Source of the DNA: Lutraria lutraria | Lineage: Eukaryota; Mollusca; Bivalvia; Venerida; Mactridae | Assembly: GCA_964023205.1 (NCBI GenBank) | Contig: OZ026837.1 | Coordinates: 8,040,088-8,104,087, forward strand | Reading direction: 5' to 3' | DNA length: 64,000 nt | In this document: piece after piece, positions 13,442 through 26,139 of the stretch | How the letters are laid out: the number at the start of each line of letters is the position of its first letter | Numbering within the stretch: the first letter of the stretch is position 1 | Made by a program: the position numbers and the translations under genes | The notes under the pieces: generated by a model | Told to the model about the DNA's origin: nothing | The model's database searches: none | What the model saw: only the letters and a program-made list of their open reading frames with translations

Positions 13442-16400
13442 TAAACGAAGCATGGCCACGCCTTTTGTGTCCCTGATTTTCAGGCATGTCCATTACTAGC
13501 ATGTGCAGTTTCAATGCTAAAGACTAAATAATGGTAGAGATATTGCAAATCAAAGATGTTCAGCAACTCACTGAGATTTTCCTCGGACATGGTCATTTCT
13601 AGAATTTCAATAAAGTCAAAAGTAAGCAGAGCATAGCAAATTCAACCTTGCTACTGACTTCTGTCCATGCGAACTACTTGTAAATAAAGTTGCATTCATG
13701 TACCAACAGCGCTTAAGGAGAAAATAAAAAATTAGATTTGTCGTAAAATCTTGACGCCAGGATATTCTAGAAATGTAATAACACCAAAAGTAACCATACT
13801 ATACCAAATCTGCATTCACCACAGATTTCCATTGATGTATATTACTTGTCTGTAATGGTCCCATGTCTGTACTATCTACAATTAAAGAGTAAATGAAAGA
13901 TAAAAATTTGTTGTAAAGCACCCGCGCAAGTAAATTTTCTCTCAAACTGCCATTTCTAAAATGTTAATAACTTCCAAGGTAAACGAAGCATGGCCACGCC
14001 TTTTGTGTCCCTGATTTTCAGGCATGTCCATTACTAGCATATGCAGTTTCAATGCTAAAGACTAAATAATGGTAGAGATATTGCAAATCAAAGATGTTCA
14101 GCAACTCACTGAGATTTTCCTCGGACATGGTCATTTCTAGAATTTCAATAAAGTCAAAAGTAAGCAGAGCATAGCAAATTCAACCTTGCTACTGACTTCT
14201 GTCCATGCCAACTACTTGTAAATAAAGTTGCATTCATGTACCAACAGCGCTTAAGGAGAAAATAAAAAATTAGATTTGTCGTAAAATCTTGACGCCAGGA
14301 TATTCTAGAAATGTAATAACACCAAAAGTAACCATACCATACCAAATCTGCTTTCACCACAGATTTCCATTGATGTATATTACTTGTCTGTAATGGTCCC
14401 ATGTCTGTACTATCTACAATTAAAGAGTAAATGAAATATAAAAATTTGTTGTAAAGCACCCGCGCAAGTAAATTTTCTCTCAAACTGCCATTTCTAAAAT
14501 GTTAATAACTTCCAAGGTAAACAAAGCATGGCCACGCCTTTTGTGTCCCTGATTTTCAGGCATGTCCATTACTAGCATGTGCAGTTTCAATGCTAAAGAC
14601 TAAATAATGGTAGAGATATTGCAAATCAAAGATGTTCAGCAACTCACTGAGATTTTCCTCGGACATGGTCATTTCTAGAATTTCAATAAAGTCAAAAGTA
14701 AGCAGAGCATAGCAAATTCAACCTTGCTACTGACTTCTGTCCATGCCAACTACTTGTAAATAAAGTTGCATTCATGTACCAACAGCGCTTAAGGAGAAAA
14801 TAAAAAATTAGATTTGTCGTAAAATCTTGACGCCAGGATATTCTAGAAATGTAATAACACCAAAAGTAACCATACCATACCAAATCTGCTTTCACCACAG
14901 ATTTCCATTGATGTATATTACTTGTCTGTAATGATCCCATGTCTGTACTATCTACAATTAAAGAGTAAATGAAATATAAAAATTTGTTGTAAAGCACCCG
15001 CGCAAGTAAATTTTCTCTCAAACTGCCATTTCTAAAATGTTAATAACTTCCAAGGAACAAGGCATGGCCACGCCTTTTGTGTCCCTGATTTTCAGGGATG
15101 TCCATTGCTATCATGTGCAGTTTAAATGCTGAAGACTAAATAATGGTAGAGATATTGCAAATCAAAGATGTTCAGCAACTCACTGAGATTTTCCTCGGAC
15201 ATGGTCATTTCTAGAATTTCAATAAAGTCAAAAGTAAGCAGAGCATAGCAAATTCAACCTTGCTACTGACTTCTGTCCATGCCAACTACTTGTAAATAAA
15301 GTTGCATTCATGTACCAACAGCGCTTAAGGAGAAAATAAAAAATTAGATTTGTCGTAAAATCTTGACGCCAGGATATTCTAGAAATGTAAAAACACCAAA
15401 AGTAACCATACTATACCAAATCTGCATTCACCACAGATTTCCATTGATGTATATTACTTGTCTGTAATGGTCCCATGTCTGTACTATCTACAATTAAAGA
15501 GTAAATGAAAGATAAAAATTTGTCGTAAAGCACCCGCACAAGTAAATTTTCTCTCAAACTGCCATTTCTAAAATGCTAATAACTTCCAAGGTAAACGAAG
15601 CATGGCCACGCCTTTTAGGGCCCAGATTTTCAGGGATGTCCATTGCTATCATGTGCAGTTTAAATGCTGAAGACTAAATAATGGTAGAGATATTGCAAAT
15701 CAAAGATGTTCAGCAACTCACTGAGATTTTCCTCGGACATGGTCATTTCTAGAATTTCAATAAAGTCAAAAGTAAGCAGAGCATAGCAAATTCAACCTTG
15801 CTACTGACTTCTGTCCATGCGAACTACTTGTAAATAAAGTTGCATTCATGTACCAACAGCGCTTAAGGAGAAAATAAAAAATTAGATTTGTCGTAAAATC
15901 TTGACGCCAGGATATTCTAGAAATGTAATAACACCAAAAGTAACCATACTATACCAAATCTGCATTCACCACAGATTTCCATTGATGTATATTACTTGTC
16001 TGTAATGGTCCCATGTCTGTACTATCTACAATTAAAGAGTAAATGAAAGATAAAAATTTGTCGTAAAGCACCCGCACAAGTAAATTTTCTCTCAAACTGC
16101 CATTTCTAAAATGTTAATAACTTCCAAGGTAAACAAAGCATGGCCACGCCTTTTGTGTCCCTGATTTTAAGGCATGTCCATTACTATCATGTGCAGTTTA
16201 AATGCTGAAGACTAAATAATGGTAGAGATATTGCAAATCAAAGATGTTCAGCAACTCTCTGAGATTTTCCTCGGACATGGTCATTTCTGGAATTTCAATA
16301 AAGTCCAAAGTAACCAGAGCATAGCAAATTCAACCTTGCTACTGACTTCTGTCCATGCCAACTACTTGTAAATAAAGTTTCATTCATGTACCAACAGCGC

Positions 16401-17743
16401 TTAAGGAGAAAATAAACAATAAGATTTGTCGTAAAATCTTGACGCCAGGATATTCTAGAAATGTAATAACACCAAAAGTAACCATACCATACCAAATCTG
16501 CTTTCACCACAGATTTCCATTGATGTATATTACTTGTCTGTAATGGTCCCATGTCTGTACTATCTACAATTAAAGAGTAAATGAAAGATAAAAATTTGTT
16601 GTAAAGCACCCGCGCAAGTAAATTTTCTCTCAAACTGCCATTTCTAAAATGTTAATAACTTCCAAGGTAAACGAAGCATGGCCACGCCTTTTGTGTCCCT
16701 GATTTTCAGGCATGTCCATTACTAGCATGTGCAGTTTCAATGCTAAAGACTAAATAATGGTAGAGATATTGCAAATCAAAGATGTTCAGCAACTCACTGA
16801 GATTTTCCTCGGACATTGTCATTTCTAGAATTTCAATAAAGTCAAAAGTAAGCAGAGCATAGCAAATTCAACCTTGCTACTGACTTCTGTCCATGCGAAC
16901 TACTTGTAAATAAAGTTGCATTCATGTACCAACAGCGCTTAAGGAGAAAATAAAAAATTAGATTTGTCGTAAAATCTTGACGCCAGGATATTCTAGAAAT
17001 GTAATAACACCAAAAGTAACCATACTATACCAAATCTGCATTCACCACAGATTTCCATTGATGTATATTACTTGTCTGTAATGGTCCCATGTCTGTACTA
17101 TCTACAATTAAAGAGTAAATGAAAGATAAAAATTTGTTGTAAAGCACCCGCGCAAGTAAATTTTCTCTCAAACTGCCATTTCTAAAATGTTAATAACTTC
17201 CAAGGTAAACGAAGCATGGCCACGCCTTTTGTGTCCCTGATTTTCAGGCATGTCCATTACTAGCATGTGCAGTTTCAATGCTAAAGACTAAATAATGGTA
17301 GAGATATTGCAAATCAAAGATGTTCAGCAACTCACTGAGATTTTCCTCGGACATGGTCATTTCTAGAATTTCAATAAAGTCAAAAGTAAGCAGAGCATAG
17401 CAAATTCAACCTTGCTACTGACTTCTGTCCATGCCAACTACTTGTAAATAAAGTTGCATTCATGTACCAACAGCGCTTAAGGAGAAAATAAAAAATTAGA
17501 TTTGTCGTAAAATCTTGACGCCAGGATATTCTAGAAATGTAAAAACACCAAAAGTAACCATACTATACCAAATCTGCATTCACCACAGATTTCCATTGAT
17601 GTATATTACTTGTCTGTAATGGTCCCATGTCTGTACTATCTACAATTAAAGAGTAAATGAAAGATAAAAATTTGTCGTAAAGCACCCGCACAAGTAAATT
17701 TTCTCTCAAACTGCCATTTCTAAAATGCTAATAACTTCCAAGG
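13442..17743. repeat. HOR A derivative with a contracted 6-monomer cycle, then types 1 and 2
   Basis: Reads as type 1, a 2/3 hybrid monomer, then types 5, 6, 7 and 8, followed by a new type 1 and type 2. The monomer at about 13987 starts with type 2 sequence ('caggcatg', 'gctaaag') and ends with type 3 sequence ('aatataaaaatttgttg'). That is the signature of an unequal exchange that removed about one monomer. Type 4 is also missing. Confidence 0.75.
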
Positions 17744-20700
17744 TAAACTAAGCATGGCCACGCCTTTTAGGGCCCAGATTTTCAGGGATGTCCATTGCTA
17801 TCATGTGCAGTTTAAATGCTGAAGACTAAATAATGGTAGAGATATTGCAAATCAAAGATGTTCAGCAACTCACTGAGATTTTCCTCGGACATGGTCATTT
17901 CTAGAATTTCAATAAAGTCAAAAGTAAGCAGAGCATAGCAAATTCAACCTTGCTACTGACTTCTGTCCATGCCAACTACTTGTAAATAAAGTTGCATTCA
18001 TGTACCAACAGCGCTTAAGGAGAAAATAAAAAATTAGATTTGTCGTAAAATCTTGACGCCAGGATATTCTAGAAATGTAATAACACCAAAAGTAACCATA
18101 CCATACCAAATCTGCTTTCACCACAGATTTCCATTGATGTATATTACTTGTCTGTAATGGTCCCATGTCTGTACTATCTACAATTAAAGAGTAAATGAAA
18201 TATAAAAATTTGTTGTAAAGCACCCGCGCAAGTAAATTTTCTCTCAAACTGCCATTTCTAAAATGTTAATAACTTCCAAGGTAACAAGGCATGGCCACGC
18301 CTTTTGTGTCCCTGATTTTCAGGGATGTCCATTGCTATCATGTGCAGTTTAAATGCTGAAGACTAAATAATGGTAGAGATATTGCAAATCAAAGATGTTC
18401 AGCAACTCACTGAGATTTTCCTCGGACATGGTCATTTCTAGAATTTCAATAAAGTCAAAAGTAAGCAGAGCATAGCAAATTCAACCTTGCTACTGACTTC
18501 TGTCCATGCCAACTACTTGTAAATAAAGTTGCATTCATGTACCAACAGCGCTTAAGGAGAAAATAAAAAATTAGATTTGTCGTAAAATCTTGACGCCAGG
18601 ATATTCTAGAAATGTAAAAACACCAAAAGTAACCATACCATACCAAATCTGCATTCACCACAGATTTCCATTGATGTATATTACTTGTCTGTAATGGTCC
18701 CATGTCTGTACTATCTACAATTAAAGAGTAAATGAAAGATAAAAATTTGTCGTAAAGCACCCGCACAAGTAAATTTTCTCTCAAACTGCCATTTCTAAAA
18801 TGCTAATAACTTCCAAGGTAAACGAAGCATGGCCACGCCTTTTAGGGCCCAGATTTTCAAGGATGTCCATTGCTATCATGTGCAGTTTAAATGCTGAAGA
18901 CTAAATAATGGTAGAGATATTGCAAATCAAAGATGTTCAGCAACTCACTGAGATTTTCCTCGGACATGGTCATTTCTAGAATTTCAATAAAGTCAAAAGT
19001 AAGCAGAGCATAGCAAATTCAACCTTGCTACTGACTTCTGTCCATGCCAACTACTTGTAAATAAAGTTGCATTCATGTACCAACAGCGCTTAAGGAGAAA
19101 ATAAAAAATTAGATTTGTCGTAAAATCTTGACGCCAGGATATTCTAGAAATGTAATAACACCAAAAGTAACCATACCATACTAAATCTGCTTTCACCACA
19201 GATTTCCATTGATGTATATTACTTGTCTGTAATGGTCCCATGTCTGTACTATCTACAATTAAAGAGTAAATGAAAGATAAAAATTTGTTGTAAAGCACCC
19301 GCGCAAGTAAATTTTCTCTCAAACTGCCATTTCAAAAATGTTAATAACTTCCAAGGTAAACGAAGCATGGCCACGCCTTTTGTGTCCCTGATTTCCAGTC
19401 ATGTCCATTACTAGCATGTGCAGTTTCAATGCTAAAGACTAAATAATGGTAGAGATATTGCAAATCAAAGATGTTCAGCAACTCTCTGAGATTTTCCTCG
19501 GACATGGTCATTTCTAGAATTTCAATAAAGTCAAAAGTAAGCAGAGCATAGCAAATTCAACCTTGCTACTGACTTCTGTCCATGCCAACTACTTGTAAAT
19601 AAAGTTGCATTTATGTACCAACAGCGCTTAAGGAGAAAATAAAAAATTAGATTTGTCGTAAAATCTTGACGCCAGGATATTCTAGAAATGTAATAACACC
19701 AAAAGTAACCATACTATACCAAATCTGCATTCACCACAGATTTCCATTGATGTATATTACTTGTCTGTAATGGTCCCATGTCTGTACTATCTACAATTAA
19801 AGAGTAAATGAAAGATAAAAATTTGTCGTAAAGCACCTGCACAAGTAAATTTTCTCTCAAACTGCCATTTCTAAAATGTTAATAACATCCAAGGAAAAGG
19901 AAGCATGGCCACGCCTTTTGTGTCCCTGATTTTCAGGGATGTCCATTACTAGCATGTGCAGTTTCAATGCTGAAGACTAAATAATAATAGAGATATTGCA
20001 AATCAAAGATGTTCAGCAACTCTCTGAGATTTTCCTCGGACATGGTCATTTCTAGAATTTCAATAAAGTCAAAAGTAAGCAGAGCATAGCAAATTCAACC
20101 TTGCTACTGACTTCTGTCCATGCCAACTACTTGTAAATAAAGTTGCATTCATGTACCAACAGCGCTTAAGGAGAAAATAAAAAATTAGATTTGTCGTAAA
20201 ATCTTGACGCCAGGATATTCTAGAAATGTAATAACACCAAAAGTAACCATACCATACCAAATCTGCTTTCGCCACAGATTTCCATTGATGTATATTACTT
20301 GTCTGTAATGGTCCCATGTCTGTACTATCTACAATTAAAGAGTAAATGAAAGATAAAAATTTGTCGTAAAGCCCCCGCGCAAGTAAATTTTCTCTCAAAC
20401 TGCCATTTCTAAAATGTTAATAACATCCAAGGAAAAGGAAGCATGGCCACGCCTTTTGTGTCCCTGATTTTCAGGGATGTCCATTACTAGCATGTGCAGT
20501 TTCAATGCTGAAGACTAAATAATGGTAGAGATATTGCAAATCAAAGATGTTCAGCAACTCTCTGAGATTTTCCTCGGACATGGTCATTTCTAGAATTTCA
20601 ATAAAGTCAAAAGTAAGCAGAGCATAGCAAATTCAACCTTGCTACTGACTTCTGTCCATGCCAACTACTTGTAAATAAAGTTGCATTCATGTACCAACAG

Positions 20701-22044
20701 CGCTTAAGGAGAAGATGAAAAATTAGATTTGTCGTAAAATCTTGACGCCAGGATATTCTAGAAATGTAATAACACCAAAAGTAACCGTACCATACCAAAT
20801 CTGCATTCACCACAGATTTCCATTGATGTATATTACTTGTCTGTAATGGTCCCATGTCTATACTATCTACAATTAAAGAGTAAATGAAAGATAAAAATTT
20901 GTCGTAAAGCCCCCGCGCAAGTAAATTTTCTCTCAAACTGCCATTTCTAAAATGTTAATAACTTCCAAGGTAAACGAAGCATGGCCACGCCTTTTGTGTC
21001 CCTGATTTTCAGGGATGTCCATTGCTATCATGTGCAGTTTAAATGCTGAAGACTAAATAATGGTAGAGATATTGCAAATCAAAGATGTTCAGCAACTCAC
21101 TGAGATTTTCCTCGGACATGGTCATTTCTAGAATTTCAATAAAGTCAAAAGTAAGAAGAGCATAGCAAATTCAACCTTGCTACTGACTTCTGTCCATGCT
21201 AACTACTTGTAAATAAAGTTGTATTCATGTACCAACAGCACTTAAGGAGAAAAAAAAAATAGATTTGTCGTAAAATCTTGACGCCAGGATATTCTAGAAA
21301 TTTAATAACACCAAAAGTAACCATACCATACCAAATCTGCTTTCACCACAGATTTCCATTGATGTATATTACTTGTCTGTAATGGTCCCATGTCTGTACT
21401 ATCTACAATTAAAGAGTAAATGAAAGATAAAAATTTGTTGTAAAGCACCCGCGCAAGTAAATTTTCTCTCAAACTGCCATTTCTAAAATGTTAATAACTT
21501 CCAAGGTAAACGAAGCATGGCCACGCCTTTTGTGTCCCTGATTTTCAGGCATGTCCATTACTAGCATGTGCAGTTTCAATGCTAAAGACTAAATAATGGT
21601 AGAGATATTGCAAATCAAAGATGTTCAGCAACTCACTGAGATTTTCCTCGGACATGGTCATTTCTAGAATTTCAATAAAGTCAAAAGTAAGCAGAGCATA
21701 GCAAATTCAACCTTGCTACTGACTTCTGTCCATGCCAACTACTTGTAAATAAAGTTGCATTCATGTACCAACAGCGCTTAAGGAGAAAATAAAAAATTAG
21801 ATTTGTCGTAAAATCTTGACGCCAGGATATTCTAGAAATGTAAAAACACCAAAAGTAACCATACTATACCAAATCTGCATTCACCACAGATTTCCATTGA
21901 TGTATATTACTTGTCTGTAATGGTCCCATGTCTGTACTATCTACAATTAAAGAGTAAATGAAAGATAAAAATTTGTCGTAAAGCACCCGCACAAGTAAAT
22001 TTTCTCTCAAACTGCCATTTCTAAAATGCTAATAACTTCCAAGG
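17744..22044. repeat. Higher-order repeat B, copy 1 (8 monomers, 4301 bp)
   Basis: A second eight-monomer cycle. Its first monomer has 'aactaagcatgg'. Later monomers carry unique marks: 'gatttccagtcatg', 'ccaaggaaaaggaag', 'gagaagatgaaaaa' and 'gagaaaaaaaaaatag'. The cycle restarts after 4301 bp (landmarks 17752 and 22053). Confidence 0.92.
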
Positions 22045-25000
22045 TAAACTAAGCATGGCCACGCCTTTTAGGGCCCAGATTTTCAGGGATGTCCATTGCT
22101 ATCATGTGCAGTTTAAATGCTGAAGACTAAATAATGGTAGAGATATTGCAAATCAAAGATGTTCAGCAACTCACTGAGATTTTCCTCGGACATGGTCATT
22201 TCTAGAATTTCAATAAAGTCAAAAGTAAGCAGAGCATAGCAAATTCAACCTTGCTACTGACTTCTGTCCATGCCAACTACTTGTAAATAAAGTTGCATTC
22301 ATGTACCAACAGCGCTTAAGGAGAAAATAAAAAATTAGATTTGTCGTAAAATCTTGACGCCAGGATATTCTAGAAATGTAATAACACCAAAAGTAACCAT
22401 ACCATACCAAATCTGCTTTCACCACAGATTTCCATTGATGTATATTACTTGTCTGTAATGGTCCCATGTCTGTACTATCTACAATTAAAGAGTAAATGAA
22501 ATATAAAAATTTGTTGTAAAGCACCCGCGCAAGTAAATTTTCTCTCAAACTGCCATTTCTAAAATGTTAATAACTTCCAAGGTAACAAGGCATGGCCACG
22601 CCTTTTGTGTCCCTGATTTTCAGGGATGTCCATTGCTATCATGTGCAGTTTAAATGCTGAAGACTAAATAATGGTAGAGATATTGCAAATCAAAGATGTT
22701 CAGCAACTCACTGAGATTTTCCTCGGACATGGTCATTTCTAGAATTTCAATAAAGTCAAAAGTAAGCAGAGCATAGCAAATTCAACCTTGCTACTGACTT
22801 CTGTCCATGCCAACTACTTGTAAATAAAGTTGCATTCATGTACCAACAGCGCTTAAGGAGAAAATAAAAAATTAGATTTGTCGTAAAATCTTGACGCCAG
22901 GATATTCTAGAAATGTAAAAACACCAAAAGTAACCATACCATACCAAATCTGCATTCACCACAGATTTCCATTGATGTATATTACTTGTCTGTAATGGTC
23001 CCATGTCTGTACTATCTACAATTAAAGAGTAAATGAAAGATAAAAATTTGTCGTAAAGCACCCGCACAAGTAAATTTTCTCTCAAACTGCCATTTCTAAA
23101 ATGCTAATAACTTCCAAGGTAAACGAAGCATGGCCACGCCTTTTAGGGCCCAGATTTTCAAGGATGTCCATTGCTATCATGTGCAGTTTAAATGCTGAAG
23201 ACTAAATAATGGTAGAGATATTGCAAATCAAAGATGTTCAGCAACTCACTGAGATTTTCCTCGGACATGGTCATTTCTAGAATTTCAATAAAGTCAAAAG
23301 TAAGCAGAGCATAGCAAATTCAACCTTGCTACTGACTTCTGTCCATGCCAACTACTTGTAAATAAAGTTGCATTCATGTACCAACAGCGCTTAAGGAGAA
23401 AATAAAAAATTAGATTTGTCGTAAAATCTTGACGCCAGGATATTCTAGAAATGTAATAACACCAAAAGTAACCATACCATACTAAATCTGCTTTCACCAC
23501 AGATTTCCATTGATGTATATTACTTGTCTGTAATGGTCCCATGTCTGTACTATCTACAATTAAAGAGTAAATGAAAGATAAAAATTTGTTGTAAAGCACC
23601 CGCGCAAGTAAATTTTCTCTCAAACTGCCATTTCAAAAATGTTAATAACTTCCAAGGTAAACGAAGCATGGCCACGCCTTTTGTGTCCCTGATTTCCAGT
23701 CATGTCCATTACTAGCATGTGCAGTTTCAATGCTAAAGACTAAATAATGGTAGAGATATTGCAAATCAAAGATGTTCAGCAACTCTCTGAGATTTTCCTC
23801 GGACATGGTCATTTCTAGAATTTCAATAAAGTCAAAAGTAAGCAGAGCATAGCAAATTCAACCTTGCTACTGACTTCTGTCCATGCCAACTACTTGTAAA
23901 TAAAGTTGCATTTATGTACCAACAGCGCTTAAGGAGAAAATAAAAAATTAGATTTGTCGTAAAATCTTGACGCCAGGATATTCTAGAAATGTAATAACAC
24001 CAAAAGTAACCATACTATACCAAATCTGCATTCACCACAGATTTCCATTGATGTATATTACTTGTCTGTAATGGTCCCATGTCTGTACTATCTACAATTA
24101 AAGAGTAAATGAAAGATAAAAATTTGTCATAAAGCACCTGCACAAGTAAATTTTCTCTCAAACTGCCATTTCTAAAATGTTAATAACATCCAAGGAAAAG
24201 GAAGCATGGCCACGCCTTTTGTGTCCCTGATTTTCAGGGATGTCCATTACTAGCATGTGCAGTTTCAATGCTGAAGACTAAATAATAATAGAGATATTGC
24301 AAATCAAAGATGTTCAGCAACTCTCTGAGATTTTCCTCGGACATGGTCATTTCTAGAATTTCAATAAAGTCAAAAGTAAGCAGAGCATAGCAAATTCAAC
24401 CTTGCTACTGACTTCTGTCCATGCCAACTACTTGTAAATAAAGTTGCATTCATGTACCAACAGCGCTTAAGGAGAAAATAAAAAATTAGATTTGTCGTAA
24501 AATCTTGACGCCAGGATATTCTAGAAATGTAATAACACCAAAAGTAACCATACCATACCAAATCTGCTTTCGCCACAGATTTCCATTGATGTATATTACT
24601 TGTCTGTAATGGTCCCATGTCTGTACTATCTACAATTAAAGAGTAAATGAAAGATAAAAATTTGTCGTAAAGCCCCCGCGCAAGTAAATTTTCTCTCAAA
24701 CTGCCATTTCTAAAATGTTAATAACATCCAAGGAAAAGGAAGCATGGCCACGCCTTTTGTGTCCCTGATTTTCAGGGATGTCCATTACTAGCATGTGCAG
24801 TTTCAATGCTGAAGACTAAATAATGGTAGAGATATTGCAAATCAAAGATGTTCAGCAACTCTCTGAGATTTTCCTCGGACATGGTCATTTCTAGAATTTC
24901 AATAAAGTCAAAAGTAAGCAGAGCATAGCAAATTCAACCTTGCTACTGACTTCTGTCCATGCCAACTACTTGTAAATAAAGTTGCATTCATGTACCAACA

Positions 25001-25808
25001 GCGCTTAAGGAGAAGATGAAAAATTAGATTTGTCGTAAAATCTTGACGCCAGGATATTCTAGAAATGTAATAACACCAAAAGTAACCGTACCATACCAAA
25101 TCTGCATTCACCACAGATTTCCATTGATGTATATTACTTGTCTGTAATGGTCCCATGTCTATACTATCTACAATTAAAGAGTAAATGAAAGATAAAAATT
25201 TGTCGTAAAGCCCCCGCGCAAGTAAATTTTCTCTCAAACTGCCATTTCTAAAATGTTAATTACTTCAAAGGTAAACGAAGCATGGCCACGCCTTTTGTGT
25301 CCCTGATTTTCAGGGATGTCCATTGCTATCATGTGCAGTTTAAATGCTGAAGACTAAATAATGGTAGAGATATTGCAAATCAAAGATGTTCAGCAACTCA
25401 CTGAGATTTTCCTCGGACATGGTCATTTCTAGAATTTCAATAAAGTCAAAAGTAAGAAGAGCATAGCAAATTCAACCTTGCTACTGACTTCTGTCCATGC
25501 TAACTACTTGTAAATAAAGTTGTATTCATGTACCAACAGCACTTAAGGAGAAAAAAAAAATAGATTTGTCGTAAAATCTTGACGCCAGGATATTCTAGAA
25601 ATTTAATAACACCAAAAGTAACCATACCATACCAAATCTGCTTTCACCACAGATTTCCATTGATGTATATTACTTGTCTGTAATGGTCCCATGTCTGTAC
25701 TATCTACAATTAAAGAGTAAATGAAAGATAAAAATTTGTCGTAAAGCACCCCCACAAGTACATTTTCTCTCAAACTGCCATTTCTAAAATGTTAATAACT
25801 TCCAAGGT
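22045..25808. repeat. Higher-order repeat B, copy 2, cut short (7 monomers)
   Basis: Seven monomers repeat 17744-21509 with the same private marks. Small differences include 'gtcataaagcacc' near 24127 and 'attacttcaaagg' near 25259. The eighth position holds a different, more diverged monomer at the array edge. Confidence 0.9.
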
Positions 25809-26139
25809 AAACGAAGCATGGCCACGCCTTTTGAGGCCCAGATTCTCAGGGATGTCCATTACTATCATGTGCAGTTTAAATGCTGAAGACTAAATAATGG
25901 TAGAGATATTGCAAATCAAAGATGTTCAGCAACTCACTGAGATTTTCCTTGGACATGGTCATTTCTAGAATTTCAATAAAGTCAAAAGTAAGCAGAGCAT
26001 AGCAAATTCAACCTTGCTACTGACTTCTGTCCATGCCAACTACTTGTAAATAAAGTTGCATTCATGTACCAACAGCGCTTAAGGAGAAAATAAAAAATTA
26101 GATTTGTCGTAAAATCTTGACGCCAGGATATTCTAGAAA
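25809..26139. repeat. Truncated, divergent edge monomer of the satellite
   Basis: About 330 bp of a monomer with edge-specific variants ('gaggcccagattctcaggg', 'ttccttggac'). It stops after 'ttctagaaat', where other monomers continue 'gtaataacacc'. The next bases belong to the retroelement Gag. Confidence 0.93.

Larger units (their letters stand above)
1..26139. repeat. Satellite array, 538-bp monomer, about 48.6 copies
   Basis: A head-to-tail array with no interruption. The landmark gcatggccacgcc recurs about every 537-538 bp (for example at 8, 546, 1084, 1621, 4310, 8612, 25816). The left end lies outside the window; the right end is an incomplete monomer. Copies differ mostly by scattered single-base changes and 1-2 base indels. 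Each monomer can be split into three related subunits of about 180 bp. On the minus strand about half the monomers keep an open frame of 85-112 codons; the rest are closed mainly by a TGG-to-TAG change, so the frame is probably incidental. AT-rich satellites with nucleosome-sized subunits are typical of centromeric or pericentromeric heterochromatin, but location is an inference. No CENP-B-box-like motif was seen. Confidence 0.97.

Noticed and set aside
1250..25237. Repeated 85-112-codon minus-strand ORFs as a protein gene family
   Set aside because: They occur once per satellite monomer, are closed in about half of the monomers by the same TAG, and show no recognisable domain. A chance open frame in an AT-rich repeat is the simplest reading.
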